Shown: positions 15,172 to 23,936, numbered from the stretch's first letter. The stretch: DNA of 32,620 nt from Deltaproteobacteria bacterium (GCA_029261815.1 JAJDAQ010000024.1:1-32620); one strand, 5' to 3'. Made by a program: numbers and translations. The notes: generated from the letters alone by a model not told the origin.

Positions 15172-15789
15172 CAGCTTCCCGCTTCCGTAGCCGTGGTGCT
15201 CGATACGGCTGCCGCGCGGGTGTGGGCGCGGGCGAGCGCCCGGTACACCGTGGAGCGGGTGACGGAGAACAGCTCCTCGAGCTCGCTGATGGTGTGCCCA
15301 CCGGCGCCGTGCAGCGCGACGAGGTGCGCTTCCTGGCGTGGGGACAGCTTCGGCTGCTTGCCGCGGAGCCGACCCTTCGCCCGGGCGACCTTCATACCCT
15401 CCCGGGTCCTCATCTTGATCAAGTCCGACTCGAACTCAGCGACCATGGCCAGAACGTTGAACAACAGCCTGCCGACCGGGTCGGTCGGATCGTGCACCGA
15501 GCCGCCGAGGCTGAGCTTGACCTCGCGGGCGGTGAGCTCGGCGACGATGTCGCGCGCATCGGGCAGCGAGCGGGCGAGCCGGTCGAGCTTGGTGACCACC
15601 AGTACGTCGCCGGCGCGGCATGCGGCCATGGCCTCGCGCAGCCCGGGCCGGTCTCGGTTGGTTCCGGTCAGGCCGTGGTCGACGTACACACGGTCGGGGG
15701 GCGACGCCGAGCGCGGCGAGGGCGTCGCGTTGCGCGGTGAGGTCCTGGTCGTCGGTGGAGACCCTGGCGTATCCGATCTTGAGTGTCAC
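15171..15789 (-). pseudogene. Serine recombinase (resolvase/invertase family) with one-base frameshift
   Basis: The N-terminal part from GTG 15789 gives KIGYARVSTDDQDLTAQRDA, with the catalytic serine in YARVS, up to LGVAP. The rest continues in another frame: YVDHGLTGTNRDRPGLREAM, LVVTKLDRLARSLPDARDIV, GGSVHDPTDPVGRLLFNVLA, and a C-terminal HTH (ISELEELFSVTRSTVYRALA). The frames would join as LGVAPDRVYVDHG if one base were removed from the six-G run at 15696-15701. The corrected protein of ~205 residues has every motif of a complete Tn3/Gin-type resolvase. Either the gene is inactive, or this is a homopolymer sequencing error. It leads a three-gene minus-strand unit and could serve the Tn3 element or multimer resolution of the plasmid. 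Confidence 0.85.
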
Positions 15790-15843
15790 GTCGCCCAGTG
15801 TGCCGGTTAGCGCCCCGTCACCGGAACTGTTCACCGAACCACT

Positions 15844-15903
15844 CTTACGGCACTCCCTGTCCTCGTGCTTCTCGTGCCGGGTGGCTGACCGGCGGGAGTG
15901 CCG
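15844..15903. repeat. Inverted repeat upstream of the resolvase gene
   Basis: CGGCACTCCC (15848-15857) and GGGAGTGCCG (15894-15903) are perfect 10-bp inverted copies with 36 bp between. The left copy is part of a 13-mer CTTACGGCACTCC (15844-15856) that occurs again at 18913-18925 in the same orientation. The position 55-115 bp upstream of a resolvase start fits a res/recombination site or operator. That identity is inferred. Confidence 0.45.
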
Positions 15904-15970
15904 GTGGGGGTGCCTCTGCGGGACGCTGCTGCGGCTGAACCGCGTCCATCCGTCGCAGGCCGACGAAGGC

Positions 15971-16411
15971 TCACAGGTGGGGTCTGGGGATGGGCAGCTC
16001 GCGGAGGGGGTGACCGCCGTCGATGAAGAGTCGAGCGTGCGGATTGGTGGCTGCGGTGATGCGTTGCAGGGCTGCCTGTCCGGCTTGGGGGTGTCGGCCG
16101 TCGAGGACACCGACGCGGACTGCGAAGACGAGGTCGAACGGCTCCTCGTCATCGGCCAGGATGAGATCCTCGACGGCCACGTGACGCGTGCTCAGGCGAC
16201 CGGACCTGCGCTGCTCGGTCGACCGCTTCTTGAGCTGGTCGATCGCCGTGGTGGACCTGTCGATGGCGAGGATGTGGCCCGTAGTTAGCTGGTCGGCGAT
16301 CGCGCGTGCCGCAGCACCGGGTCCGCAGCCGATCTCGAGCACCCGCAGGTGCGGCTCCAGCGGCAGCGCTTCGACGATCCGGGCGAGACGTGATGAAAGG
16401 CGCGTGGCCAT
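15971..16411 (-). CDS. Class I SAM-dependent methyltransferase (short)
   Basis: This 146-residue protein starts at ATG 16411, 4 bp after the preceding stop. Motif I is LRVLEIGCGPGAAARAIADQ (~23-42), the acidic SAM-ribose ligand is in ILAIDRST, and motif IV is DLVFAVRVGVLDG (~111-123). It ends with ARLFIDGGHPLRELPIP, which is near the usual motif VI strand, so the Rossmann core is nearly complete although the protein is compact. The substrate is unknown. It is the last gene of the AraC/DinB operon. Confidence 0.8.
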   Translation of the reverse strand: MATRLSSRLARIVEALPLEPHLRVLEIGCGPGAAARAIADQLTTGHILAIDRSTTAIDQLKKRSTEQRRSGRLSTRHVAVEDLILADDEEPFDLVFAVRVGVLDGRHPQAGQAALQRITAATNPHARLFIDGGHPLRELPIPRPHL

Positions 16412-16415
16412 CCGC

Positions 16416-16800
16416 TCACCCCTGCGTTTCCGTTCGTGGGCCGGTGGTCACCGGGGCCAGGTCGAGCAGGGGGTGCACGAGGACCTTGCTCGTCGCCGCG
16501 TCCGGGATGCGGGCTGCGACCTTGACCGCCTCGTCGGTGGTGGGGCGCTCGATCAAGTGGTAGCCGGCGAGCACGCCGTCCTCGCCGCAGGGGTTGTCGG
16601 TGGCCAGTGTTGCGCCGTCGCGTACGCGCACGGTGACGGCCTGCTCAGGAGGGGCGAGTGGGGAGCAGTCCACCAGCTGGCCCTGCGAGTCGAGCTCGCC
16701 GATCAGCGCCACGTGTGCTTCCACCTCCTCGTCTGTGCCGTCGGCGGGCACCTCGTCCCACCGGGCCCCGAGGCGAACAAGCGAGTAGCAGAAACCTCAT
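16416..16800 (-). pseudogene. YCII-related protein, frameshifted near its N-terminus
   Basis: YCII-family proteins begin M-[RK]-[FY]-[LM]-L-L. Here ATG 16800 opens MRFLLLAC, in an ATGA overlap with the preceding gene stop. The rest of the protein, from about LGARWDEVPADGTDEEVEAH to the stop at 16416 (GYHLIERPTTDEAVKVAARI, VHPLLDL), is in the next frame. The two must be joined by an indel between about 16752 and 16795. A GTG at 16751 could start a shortened 111-residue product without the first strand. YCII domains are small ferredoxin-fold proteins, often encoded next to sigma factors, AraC or RibD-like genes. Genuine decay or a sequencing error are both possible. Confidence 0.75.
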
Positions 16801-17342
16801 GTGGCTGGTCTCCTCACGTTGTAGGTGGCGCACACGAACGCCCGGTTCTGCGCCACGCCTTCGAGTTGCAGCTCGAACCGGCGTGGGAAGAGGGGCCGGC
16901 CGGCGCCGAGGGTGACCGGCGCGATCGACACGACCAGCTGATCCAGCAGCCCGGCATCGGCGAACTGGCCGGCCAGGTCGCCCCCGCCCACTACCCACAC
17001 GTTCCGGGCTCCGGCGGCTTCGGTGATCGCGGCGTGGATCGGGGCGACGGCGCCCTGGGCGAAGCGGATGTCGGCGCCGTCGATGCCCGATAGCTGCGCG
17101 TGGGTGATCACCCAGGTCGGGATTGCATACGGCCACCTCTCCTTTGCGGCGTGGAGGTGGTCGCGAACCCACTCGTAAGTCGTCCTGCCCATCACGACCG
17201 CTCCGACGCCGGCCATGAGCGCCTCGTGACTATTCGCGCCGGCCGGGTCGATGTCTTGGGCGAACAGCCACTCCAAGGAGTCCTGCTCATCAGCGATGTA
17301 GCCGTCCAGCGTCGTCGCGGTGAGGTAAATCGTCCGGCTCAT
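16797..17342 (-). CDS. RibD C-terminal/dihydrofolate-reductase-like protein
   Basis: This 181-residue protein starts at ATG 17342 within an ATGA overlap with the AraC/DinB gene. It has the RibD_C pattern: RTIYLTATTLDGYIADEQDS at the N-terminus, GAVVMGRTTYEWVRDH (~54-69), PTWVITH, VWVVGGGDLAGQFADAGLLD (~119-138, the NADPH-binding glycine turn) and the closing VTLGAGRPLFP. These stand-alone DHFR-fold proteins are presumed NADPH-dependent reductases of unknown substrate. The domain is complete. It is the second gene of a four-gene operon. Confidence 0.9.
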   Translation of the reverse strand: MSRTIYLTATTLDGYIADEQDSLEWLFAQDIDPAGANSHEALMAGVGAVVMGRTTYEWVRDHLHAAKERWPYAIPTWVITHAQLSGIDGADIRFAQGAVAPIHAAITEAAGARNVWVVGGGDLAGQFADAGLLDQLVVSIAPVTLGAGRPLFPRRFELQLEGVAQNRAFVCATYNVRRPAT

Positions 17343-18274
17343 CGGCTGCCTCCCGAGCGTCGGTGCAACCACTCGATCGGATCACCACTGTCGATGCTCG
17401 CTCCGGTCCCGCGCAACATCATCCGGGCCAGCTGGCGCCGATGCGCGGAGAAGATGAGCACGTGGGCCAGGACGCCGCCCAGCACGAAGCTCTGGGGCGG
17501 CTCGCACAGCGCGTCGATGATGCGGTCCTCCCAGCCGCCGCAGCGGTCGATGTCACGGACCATCGCCAACCAGCGACCGGCGACCGCCTCGTGGCGAGCA
17601 GCCAGAGCCACCGCGTCGTCGTCGCCGCTCATGTCTGGGAACTCATAGCCCTCGATCGCGGCCACCCAGACCTCCTTGGTCAACACCAGGTGCCGCATCG
17701 CCTGGGCTATCGACTCATCTGGGCCGTCCCACCCCAATGCAGCGTTGCCCGGCAGCCGCACTCGGTGGTACTCCTCCTCCGAGAGCCCCTTGACCACCTC
17801 CAACAGGTCCCGGACGTCTTCGACGTCGTGGCGCACCATCACCTCGGTGACCTCGCCCGACCCTGACCGAGCCGTTGAGGCCTCGCCGTGGTCGAGCCAC
17901 AGCGAGGTCGGCGGGTGGAAGTGGATGCCATTGGGCGCCGGCAACCAATGGCTCGTGCTCCGGTCAGCGGTCGCGCTGGGCGGGTAGCCGAACGCCTTCG
18001 CGAACGCCCGCGCGAACCCCTCCACCGATTCATACCCCGCCGCGAACGCCACCTGTGTCACCGATGCGCCGCCACCGAGCTGCCACGCCGCCCGCTCCAA
18101 CAGCACCCGGCGCCGCATCCCCACCGGCGGCTCCCCAGCCCCTCGCGCCAACCGGCGACTGAAGTGGAACGGAGACGAGTAGGCGTCCCCGGCCATCTCC
18201 TCCAAGGTGCGGTTGCCCTCATCGAGCACCGCGTCGAGCAACTCGCGCAGGCGATCGCGTTCCTGATCCGGCAT
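17339..18274 (-). CDS. AraC-type regulator fused to a DinB-like domain
   Basis: This 311-residue protein has an N-terminal AraC double HTH in residues ~1-105: LEEMAGDAYSSPFHFSRRLA and VTQVAFAAGYESVEGFARAF with the FGYPPSA end. A linker follows, then a four-helix DinB/DUF664-like domain at ~140-300 (VRDLLEVVKGLSEEEYHRVR, MRHLVLTKEVWVAAIEGYEF, LGGVLAHVLIFSAHRRQLAR). The helices keep histidines that are metal ligands in DinB proteins. Such fusions may sense a small thiol or metal and regulate the downstream operon. The start is ATG 18274 with a poor ribosome binding site. It heads a minus-strand operon of four genes overlapping or separated by 4 bp. The target is unknown. Confidence 0.88.
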   Translation of the reverse strand: MPDQERDRLRELLDAVLDEGNRTLEEMAGDAYSSPFHFSRRLARGAGEPPVGMRRRVLLERAAWQLGGGASVTQVAFAAGYESVEGFARAFAKAFGYPPSATADRSTSHWLPAPNGIHFHPPTSLWLDHGEASTARSGSGEVTEVMVRHDVEDVRDLLEVVKGLSEEEYHRVRLPGNAALGWDGPDESIAQAMRHLVLTKEVWVAAIEGYEFPDMSGDDDAVALAARHEAVAGRWLAMVRDIDRCGGWEDRIIDALCEPPQSFVLGGVLAHVLIFSAHRRQLARMMLRGTGASIDSGDPIEWLHRRSGGSR

Positions 18275-18431
18275 GACACCAGTCTGACCCGACTACCACC
18301 CGCAGCACCCGACCGATCTTGCGCATCACTGACCCAGCCACCGCCTATCGCGACAACCCGCTCCCGGCGTTTCACTGCCCGCTGGTCAGCCGGGATGTGT
18401 CAGAGTCGCAGGAACATGGTCAGGGAGCCGC

Positions 18432-18884
18432 TTACCTCGTCGACCTGCGGAAGCCCACCCGCTCGTAGAGGCGCCCTGCGTAGTTGTCCGGTTCCACGCT
18501 CAGACTCAACGACACCAGCCCTCGCTCACGGGCGGCGGCGATCAGCGCGTCGAGCAGTCGGGGACCCGACCCCGCGTCCCCGCCACGCCGGTACGACGCC
18601 CATGGACAACTCCGGCGTAGCGGCGTCCACGAAGCCATAGCCGGGGTCGCTCTCGGGCAGCAACCGGACCCAGGCGGCTCCCACGAGCTGCTGTCCGGCC
18701 AGGGCGATGACGCCGAGGTCACCAGGACGCGGCCAGTCCGCGACGTAATGCGCGAGCTGCGGGTCGCTCAAAACTTCTACGACTTTGCCGTTCGGCTCGT
18801 CAGGGCGCCAAAGGCGGCCGCCACGAGCATTTCAGCGAGGAAGTCGGCGTCCGACGCGCCAGCAGGGCGAAGGGCGATGGGCAT
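18432..18884 (-). pseudogene. GNAT acetyltransferase broken by two single-base indels
   Basis: Three frames together form one GNAT protein of ~150 residues. From ATG 18884: MPIALRPAGASDADFLAEML then VAAAF. After adding one base to the AAA at 18810-18812 it continues as WRPDEPNGKVVEVLSDPQLA through GVVPAWRGRGVGS, the acetyl-CoA binding motif. After removing one base from the GGGG at 18560-18563 it continues RLLDALIAAARERGLVSLSL through YAGRLYERVGFRRSTR and stop. Both lesions are in short homopolymers. As sequenced the gene cannot make an intact enzyme. It lies upstream of, and in the same direction as, the AraC/DinB operon, separated by 157 bp. Confidence 0.85.
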
Positions 18885-18981
18885 CGCGCATTGTGACCCG
18901 GTAGACGATCGGCTTACGGCACTCCGGACTCGCTGCACACTCGGCTACAGACCGCTCGTGCCGCACAGCACAATCACCGGT

Positions 18982-19227
18982 ATGAACGACGAGGTGGACC
19001 GGCCCGAGCCGCCTTCGGCGAAGGCGGTCACGGCGCCGCTGCGCGAGGCTCGTTCGCTGTCGCGGCGCGCGGACAAGCTCAACGTCACCGCCGCGGCGGT
19101 GGACGACCCCACGACCCAGCAGCTCGCCGCGGAGGCCTGCACCACCATGGAGCAGCTGGTGCACCACCTCATGGTGCTGGAACGTCAGGCACAGCGCGGC
19201 GAGCAGTCCGCAGCGCGGCGTAGGTAG
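18982..19227 (+). CDS. Small helical protein, convergent with the Tn3 transposase gene
   Basis: This encodes 81 residues from ATG 18982 (MNDEVDRPEPPSAKAVTAPL) to TAG 19227, ending 11 bp before the transposase 3' end. It is highly charged, with helices such as LREARSLSRRADKLNVTAAA and CTTMEQLVHHLMVLERQAQR and an Arg-rich tail. The family is not recognised. The ribosome binding site is weak (ACCGG just before ATG). The opposite strand is also open, so this call is moderate. If real it probably belongs to the Tn3 unit or to the disrupted locus. Confidence 0.5.
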   Translation: MNDEVDRPEPPSAKAVTAPLREARSLSRRADKLNVTAAAVDDPTTQQLAAEACTTMEQLVHHLMVLERQAQRGEQSAARRR

Positions 19228-19238
19228 GGCGGCGGCGG

Positions 19239-22200
19239 TCAGCGCTCGTCGTCGTCGTCGCTGGTATCGGGGTCGCGCAGCGCGCGGCGGGTCCCGGCGA
19301 GGTCGGGCAGTTGGAACGAGTAGTGCCCGTGCACGTTGAGGTGCCGGCGCATGTAGGCCGAGAGCCGCACGACGTCCTCGTCACGCACCGGGTAGCCCTC
19401 GTCGCGCAGCCGGGCGAGCGCGGCGTCGAGGTAGACGGTGTTCCACAGCGTGATGGCGTTCAGGACCAGCCCGAGCGCGCCGAGCTGGTCCTCCATCCCT
19501 TCGTGGTAGGCGCGGCGCAGATCACCGCGGCGGCCGTGGAAGACGTGGCGGGCCAGGTCGTGGCGGCCTTCCTGCAGGTTACGCATGCCCTTGATCTGCG
19601 CCCGGTAGGGCGCCTGATCAACGTACGACAGCACGTGCAGGGTCTTGAAGATCCGCCCGTAGTGCGCCAACGCCTCGCCGAGCTGGGTCGGGTTCCCGCC
19701 GTGGGCGAGCATCCGCAGCACGTCATGCGCGCTGACCGCGCCGGTGTGGATGGACCCGGCCAGGCGCAGCAGATCGGGCCAGTGCGCCCGGATCCGCCCG
19801 AGGTCGATCTTCCCGCGGGCGGCGGTGGTGAGCGGGCCGTAGTCGGCGCCGGTGTTGATCCGCCACAGCTTGGCGTCGGGAAGGTCGGCCAGCTGTGGGC
19901 GGTAGTCGAACCCGAGCAGCCGCATCAGCCCGCACACCATGTCGCTGTAGGAGCCGGTGTCGCTGATGATGACCTCCGGGCGACGCCCGCCGTCCTGGCG
20001 GTAGATCAGGTCGATCACATGCAGCGAGTCGCGCGGCGTGCCCGACACGACCTGCCCGGCCAGCCCGACGGCCTGGTCGTTGACCAGGTTGAGCAGCGTC
20101 ACCCCGCGGCGGCGGCCGAAGTAACGCGGGTTGGGGCGGGCGTCGATGCTGTGCACCGGCACCACGAACCGGACGCCGTCCACCGCCGCGAGCAGCCCAC
20201 CACCCCACGCCTGGGCCAGCGGAATGTCGGCCTGGGCGGCGATCAGCGGGGCGTTCGCCGCCGTGTAGGTCTCCGCCCGCAGGTAGTTCTGGTCGACGTG
20301 GCTGATCCGGTGCCGCGTCAGCGCCGCCACCCCAGGGCTGATGACCGGGGTGAACCCGACGTTGAGCGCGTGCGCGGTCAGCGCGGCCGCCACGCTCACC
20401 CCCAGGTCGTCCAGGCGGGCCTGCCCGCCGGAGGCCGGGGTGAACGCCGCCGCGAACTCCGGCTGCCAGGACATCACCTCCAACACCACCTCGCCGATGT
20501 CGACCCGCGGGAGCATCGCCTCGCAGCGGCGCCGCAGATCGGTCAGGCTCGGCGGATCGGGGACGGCGTCGATCTTCCCGGCGTGCAGCCGGCCCTGCTC
20601 ATCGATAGAGACCTCGGTGTTCGCGACCAGGCGGCCGGCGACGTGGCGCAGCGCGGCGTCGAGATCGCGGGCGTGCTCGGCGAGCAGCGCGTCCGGATCG
20701 GGCGGGAGCTGCAACGCGTTGAGCACGGGGCCGCGGGCGGCCTCCCACGCCGAGCCGGTCAGCAGCTGCGCGCGCGGGTCGGCCCACCGGGCGGAGGCGA
20801 CCGCGAAGACGTCGCGGCGGCGCAGCCGCTGGTGGAACAGCTCCAGCACGCAGAACACGTAGCCGGCGCGGTGCACGGTGGCCTCGGGTCGCCCGGGAGT
20901 GAACACCACCCGCGCCCACCCGGGCCCGACCAGGTCCACCGCGACCTTTCGGGCGTCGAGGTACCCCGCCGGTACCCGGCCCGACGGGCGGGCATCGAGC
21001 AGGTCCGGGAGGGCGCGCAGCGCGTCGAGGACCGGGGCGGCCTCGGCGGTGGCGCCGAACACGATCGCCGTGCACAACATCGGCAGGAACGGGCGCACCA
21101 CCCCGAACCGGTCGACCAGGGTGCCCCGCCATTCCGCGTCGGGATCGGCGCCCGGTGCCGGGACGATGTCGGTGATGTTCGCGACCGCGGTGCGCAGCTC
21201 GGCGCGCGAGACCACGGCCTCGATCGCGTCCCAGAGAAGCTCCAGCGTGACCTCCGGGCCCCAGGTCGTGGCCTCGAGCATGACCCCGACTGCGGCGGCC
21301 AGCTTCCCGGCGTCCTTGCTGACCCGTGGATACCGACGCGCCTGCTCGTCGCGGGTCTGGCGCTGGGCGCGGGCCAGCAGTTCGGTGGTCATCAGCACGT
21401 CGAACAGCTCCACCGCATCGTCGGTGGCCCGGGCCTGCAGCACCACGACCGTGGCCAGCAGGGTCGCCAGCCGCCGGGCGTAGGGGTGGCGGCGCAACGC
21501 CGGCGCCTTGCCGGACATCCCGTAGCGGGCCAGCTCGATCACCCGCCGCCGTGGGACCGCCCCCAGCTCGACCTGGCTGACGCCGATCGCGGTGAGCTCG
21601 CTGACCCGGTCCAGCGCTGCGGCCATCGCTCGACCCGACACCCGGGTCGGGCCGCGGCGTAGCCGTTCCAGATCCGAGGTCCGTGCCCCCTTGGGGATCT
21701 CCAGCAGCAGCTCCAACGCAGAGGCCTGTGCCGCGGTGAGCGTGCCAGCGAGGGTGTCCCACAGCCGTGCCATCGCCGTGTCCCGGACCCGGGCCACCAG
21801 CCGGGCCAGGGTGGACACCCCGGGCAGCAGCACCCGGTGCTCTCGAAGCCAGAGCACCGCCCCGTCGAACAGTGCCTTCGGGCCGTCCCCGGTGGTCCAT
21901 GCCCGGTCATCCACCCACCGCGCCAGCTCCTCGGCCGCCGCGGTGAACTCGACGAACCCGTAGTCGTCGCGGATCTGCGTGGCGTGCTCGAGCCGGGTCA
22001 TCTCTCGTACCCGGTAGTCCTTCACACACGACGGATCGGCGATGTCGAGCTGCTCGGCCAGGTAGTCCACGACCTCGGTCGGAACATCAGTCGGATCGGC
22101 CAGGAACCGGCCGATGAACAGCAACGTCGTGAGCTGCACCGCGAACCCCAGCCGCGTGTGCGGCAACCGCTTCGACTCGATCAGGCCCCGGGCCTTGTCG

Positions 22201-22298
22201 TCGAGCAGGAAGCAGCGGTCCAACTCCGTCACCGAGGGCGGTCTTGTGTAGCAGCCGTACGTCGCGGCTTGCGCGTCGGTGAGGAACTCGACAGGCAC
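19239..22298 (-). CDS. tnpA: Tn3-family transposase (TnpA)
   Basis: This 1019-residue protein is the usual full length for Tn3 TnpA. It starts at GTG 22298 with a GGGGG tract about 5 nt upstream. The N-terminal DNA-binding part has typical features (DLSEL-like start MPVEFLTDAQAATYGCYTRP, RLGFAVQLTTLLFIGRFL). The RNase-H-like catalytic part has an Asp at ~707 (AVDGVRFVVPVHSID), an Asp at ~780 (VIISDTGSYSDMVCG) and a Glu in HEGMEDQLGALGLVLNAITL near 933-936, followed by the family hallmark WNT. The C-terminus ends in LSAYMRRHLNVHGHYSF. It makes the replicative, cointegrate-forming transposition reaction by joining 38-bp-type ends. No frameshift is present, so it appears active. Confidence 0.95.
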   Translation of the reverse strand: MPVEFLTDAQAATYGCYTRPPSVTELDRCFLLDDKARGLIESKRLPHTRLGFAVQLTTLLFIGRFLADPTDVPTEVVDYLAEQLDIADPSCVKDYRVREMTRLEHATQIRDDYGFVEFTAAAEELARWVDDRAWTTGDGPKALFDGAVLWLREHRVLLPGVSTLARLVARVRDTAMARLWDTLAGTLTAAQASALELLLEIPKGARTSDLERLRRGPTRVSGRAMAAALDRVSELTAIGVSQVELGAVPRRRVIELARYGMSGKAPALRRHPYARRLATLLATVVVLQARATDDAVELFDVLMTTELLARAQRQTRDEQARRYPRVSKDAGKLAAAVGVMLEATTWGPEVTLELLWDAIEAVVSRAELRTAVANITDIVPAPGADPDAEWRGTLVDRFGVVRPFLPMLCTAIVFGATAEAAPVLDALRALPDLLDARPSGRVPAGYLDARKVAVDLVGPGWARVVFTPGRPEATVHRAGYVFCVLELFHQRLRRRDVFAVASARWADPRAQLLTGSAWEAARGPVLNALQLPPDPDALLAEHARDLDAALRHVAGRLVANTEVSIDEQGRLHAGKIDAVPDPPSLTDLRRRCEAMLPRVDIGEVVLEVMSWQPEFAAAFTPASGGQARLDDLGVSVAAALTAHALNVGFTPVISPGVAALTRHRISHVDQNYLRAETYTAANAPLIAAQADIPLAQAWGGGLLAAVDGVRFVVPVHSIDARPNPRYFGRRRGVTLLNLVNDQAVGLAGQVVSGTPRDSLHVIDLIYRQDGGRRPEVIISDTGSYSDMVCGLMRLLGFDYRPQLADLPDAKLWRINTGADYGPLTTAARGKIDLGRIRAHWPDLLRLAGSIHTGAVSAHDVLRMLAHGGNPTQLGEALAHYGRIFKTLHVLSYVDQAPYRAQIKGMRNLQEGRHDLARHVFHGRRGDLRRAYHEGMEDQLGALGLVLNAITLWNTVYLDAALARLRDEGYPVRDEDVVRLSAYMRRHLNVHGHYSFQLPDLAGTRRALRDPDTSDDDDER

Positions 22299-22310
22299 GG
22301 GACCCCCAGT

Positions 22311-22348
22311 GCGTCACGGACCCGAACACCGAGCCCAGACCGTTCCCC
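22311..22348. repeat. Candidate right terminal repeat of the Tn3 element
   Basis: Read on the minus strand this begins GGGGAACGGTCTGGGCTCGG and spans 38 bp to the edge of the transposase leader, matching Tn3 ends only in length, position and the GGGG outer bases. It lacks the usual inner TAAG, and no inverted partner was found, so it is tentative. Confidence 0.25.
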
Positions 22349-22406
22349 GACGGCGGGCGACGCTACCGCGCGCCCGGCGCGCTCCTGCTACCGATGGATC
22401 CCGTTC

Positions 22407-23654
22407 CGTTGTTCCTCACGGGCCTGGCAGCTGCTGTCCGGGATCGCGCTGAGCGTGCCTGAGCCGACCGCGGGCACCGCGGTGATCGTCGCCGCGGCGC
22501 TCGTCGCGGCGGCGGGGTTCGCGGTCCGTGCGGCCTCGGCTCTCGGGCCGCTGGTCGTCGGTGGAGCCGAACAGCACTGGCTGGTCGGCGGCCCACTGGA
22601 TCGGCGCACGCTGCTGACGCCTCGTTTCCTCGGCCTGGTCGCCACCGGGTCGGTCCTCGGCGCGCTGCTGGGGGTCCTCGCTGGACTCGCCCTGCATCGC
22701 GTCGTGCTGGGATGGTGGCTGTGCACCGGCGCGTCGGTCGGTCTCGCCCTCGCGGCCACGACGGTCGCCGGACAGGCCGCGGCCGTGCGCAAGCCTCCGG
22801 CCGCCGTGTTCGGGACCGCGCAGGCGGGTACCGCGCTGGTCGTCCTCGCAGCGTCGCTCGCCGTAGTCGGTCTGTTCGTACCCGTCGAGCTGGGACTCCC
22901 CGCACCGCTGGTAGCCGCCGCCGCGGGTGGGCTCGCCGCCGCCGCGACGGCGCTCGCGTGGCGATGGCTGGGGCGTCTGGATCGAGCCGCGCTCGGCGTG
23001 GGCGGCGGGCTCAGCGTGACCGTGCGCGTAGCGGGAACGTTCCTCGATCCCGCCTTGTTGCTCGGGCTGCTGGAGGAACGCCGCTGGCGCCGCTGGCGGC
23101 ACGGCCCGTCTCGTGTGCTGCGCGGTGACGGGATGGCTGCGCTGGTCGCGGCCGACCTGCGTCGAGCAGTGCGCAGCCCGGGGCTTGCGCTGGTCGGGAC
23201 GGGGATGGTGCTGGTGCCGTTCGCGGCACCGATCTTGATTCCGGAGGAGTTGCTCGCCGCGGTCGCCACGGTCGCGGCATGGACGGTTGCCAGCCGGGCA
23301 GCGAGCGGGCTGCGCGCGGTGACCCGGTCGCCGGCGTTGCGCCGAGCTATCCCGATCTCAGACGCTGGAATCATCGCCGGGCATCTCGTGGCACCTGCGG
23401 TCACAGCGCTGGTATGGACGACACTCGTCCTACCCGCACTCTCCCTCACCCACCCGGTCGGCCTCGTCCTCCTCCCGATCGGAGCAACCGCGCTCGTGTG
23501 GCGGTTCGCGACCCGGCCTCCGCCGGACCTCGCCGGTGCACTCGTCGACACCGGGCTCTTCGGCGCACTCCCACTCGACGCAGCACGCACCATGCTGCGC
23601 GGTGTGTTGCTGCTCGCGGTACTCGTCGGAGTGCAGATCTGGCTGAACGCATGA
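22407..23654 (+). pseudogene. DUF6297-like ABC-transporter membrane protein, N-terminus missing
   Basis: About 415 residues of a polytopic membrane protein remain. Hydrophobic helices include AVIVAAALVAAAGFAVRAAS, FLGLVATGSVLGALLGVLAG, ALVVLAASLAVVGLFVPVEL and a last helix near the C-terminus. The motifs LGPLVVGGAEQHWLVGGPLDRR and MAALVAADLRRAVRSPGLALVG are typical of DUF6297 proteins, which are usually ~450-500 residues and encoded beside an ABC ATPase. No credible start codon or ribosome binding site exists before the first conserved segment, and the sequence just upstream is the Tn3 transposase leader. The gene was most likely cut by the transposon or an associated rearrangement. No ATPase gene follows. 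Confidence 0.75.
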
Positions 23655-23705
23655 CCCGGGCTGGAGTGGACGACTGATCAATCCTGCCGCCTGGCGAGGG
23701 CTGCG

Positions 23706-23936
23706 TCATTGTGAGGCTGCGTTGATCCGGTTCGCCTCGGCCTGGATGCGTTCCTCGTACCGCAGGATCGTGTCCCTGTCGAGGTGGCCCATGGCGCACA
23801 GCGCGAAGAGCGCGCCGAGCGCGAAGTTCCACTTGTTCCCCGGTGGGTCCGCGACCACATCCACCTCGGCGACCCGTGCGAACAGGTCGTCCAGCAACCC
23901 GGTGGCACTCTGACCCGACGCCATCTCCTCATGCAT
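23706..23936 (-). CDS. Small hypothetical protein
   Basis: This encodes 76 residues from ATG 23936 (MHEEMASGQSATGLLDDLFA) and is acidic at its start. The central GNKWNFALGALFALCAMGHL segment is moderately hydrophobic, and the final DTILRYEERIQAEANRINAA is an amphipathic helix. The family is not recognised. It has a plausible weak ribosome binding site (GGGAC). It stands alone between the truncated DUF6297 gene and the DUF5946 pair. Confidence 0.65.
   Translation of the reverse strand: MHEEMASGQSATGLLDDLFARVAEVDVVADPPGNKWNFALGALFALCAMGHLDRDTILRYEERIQAEANRINAASQ

Larger units (their letters stand above)
18982..22348 (-). mobile_element. Tn3-family transposon segment (boundaries approximate)
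   Basis: An intact Tn3-type transposase gene is followed on its upstream side by a DUF6297 gene that has lost its N-terminus within ~100 bp, so the right terminus probably falls between 22299 and 22410. The left terminus could not be located. It may be just before the small gene at 18982, or much further left if the AraC operon and resolvase are passengers. No matching pair of terminal repeats was seen by eye. Confidence 0.5.

Noticed and set aside
14171..15301. Treating the whole 376-codon minus frame as one protein
   Set aside because: The part upstream of ATG 14767 is out of frame with, and overlaps, the better supported 131-residue gene coupled to the resolvase.
19311..21662. 783-codon frame antisense to the Tn3 transposase
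   Set aside because: Low-complexity His/Gln/Arg/Gly translation with no motif; the minus strand encodes a full TnpA.
18913..22348. Similarity between 18926-18954 and 22318-22342 (both starting CGGAC and ending CAGACCG) as the two ends of the Tn3 element
   Set aside because: The copies are in direct, not inverted, orientation, the match is gapped and weak, and neither has the inner TAAG of typical Tn3 ends at the right place.
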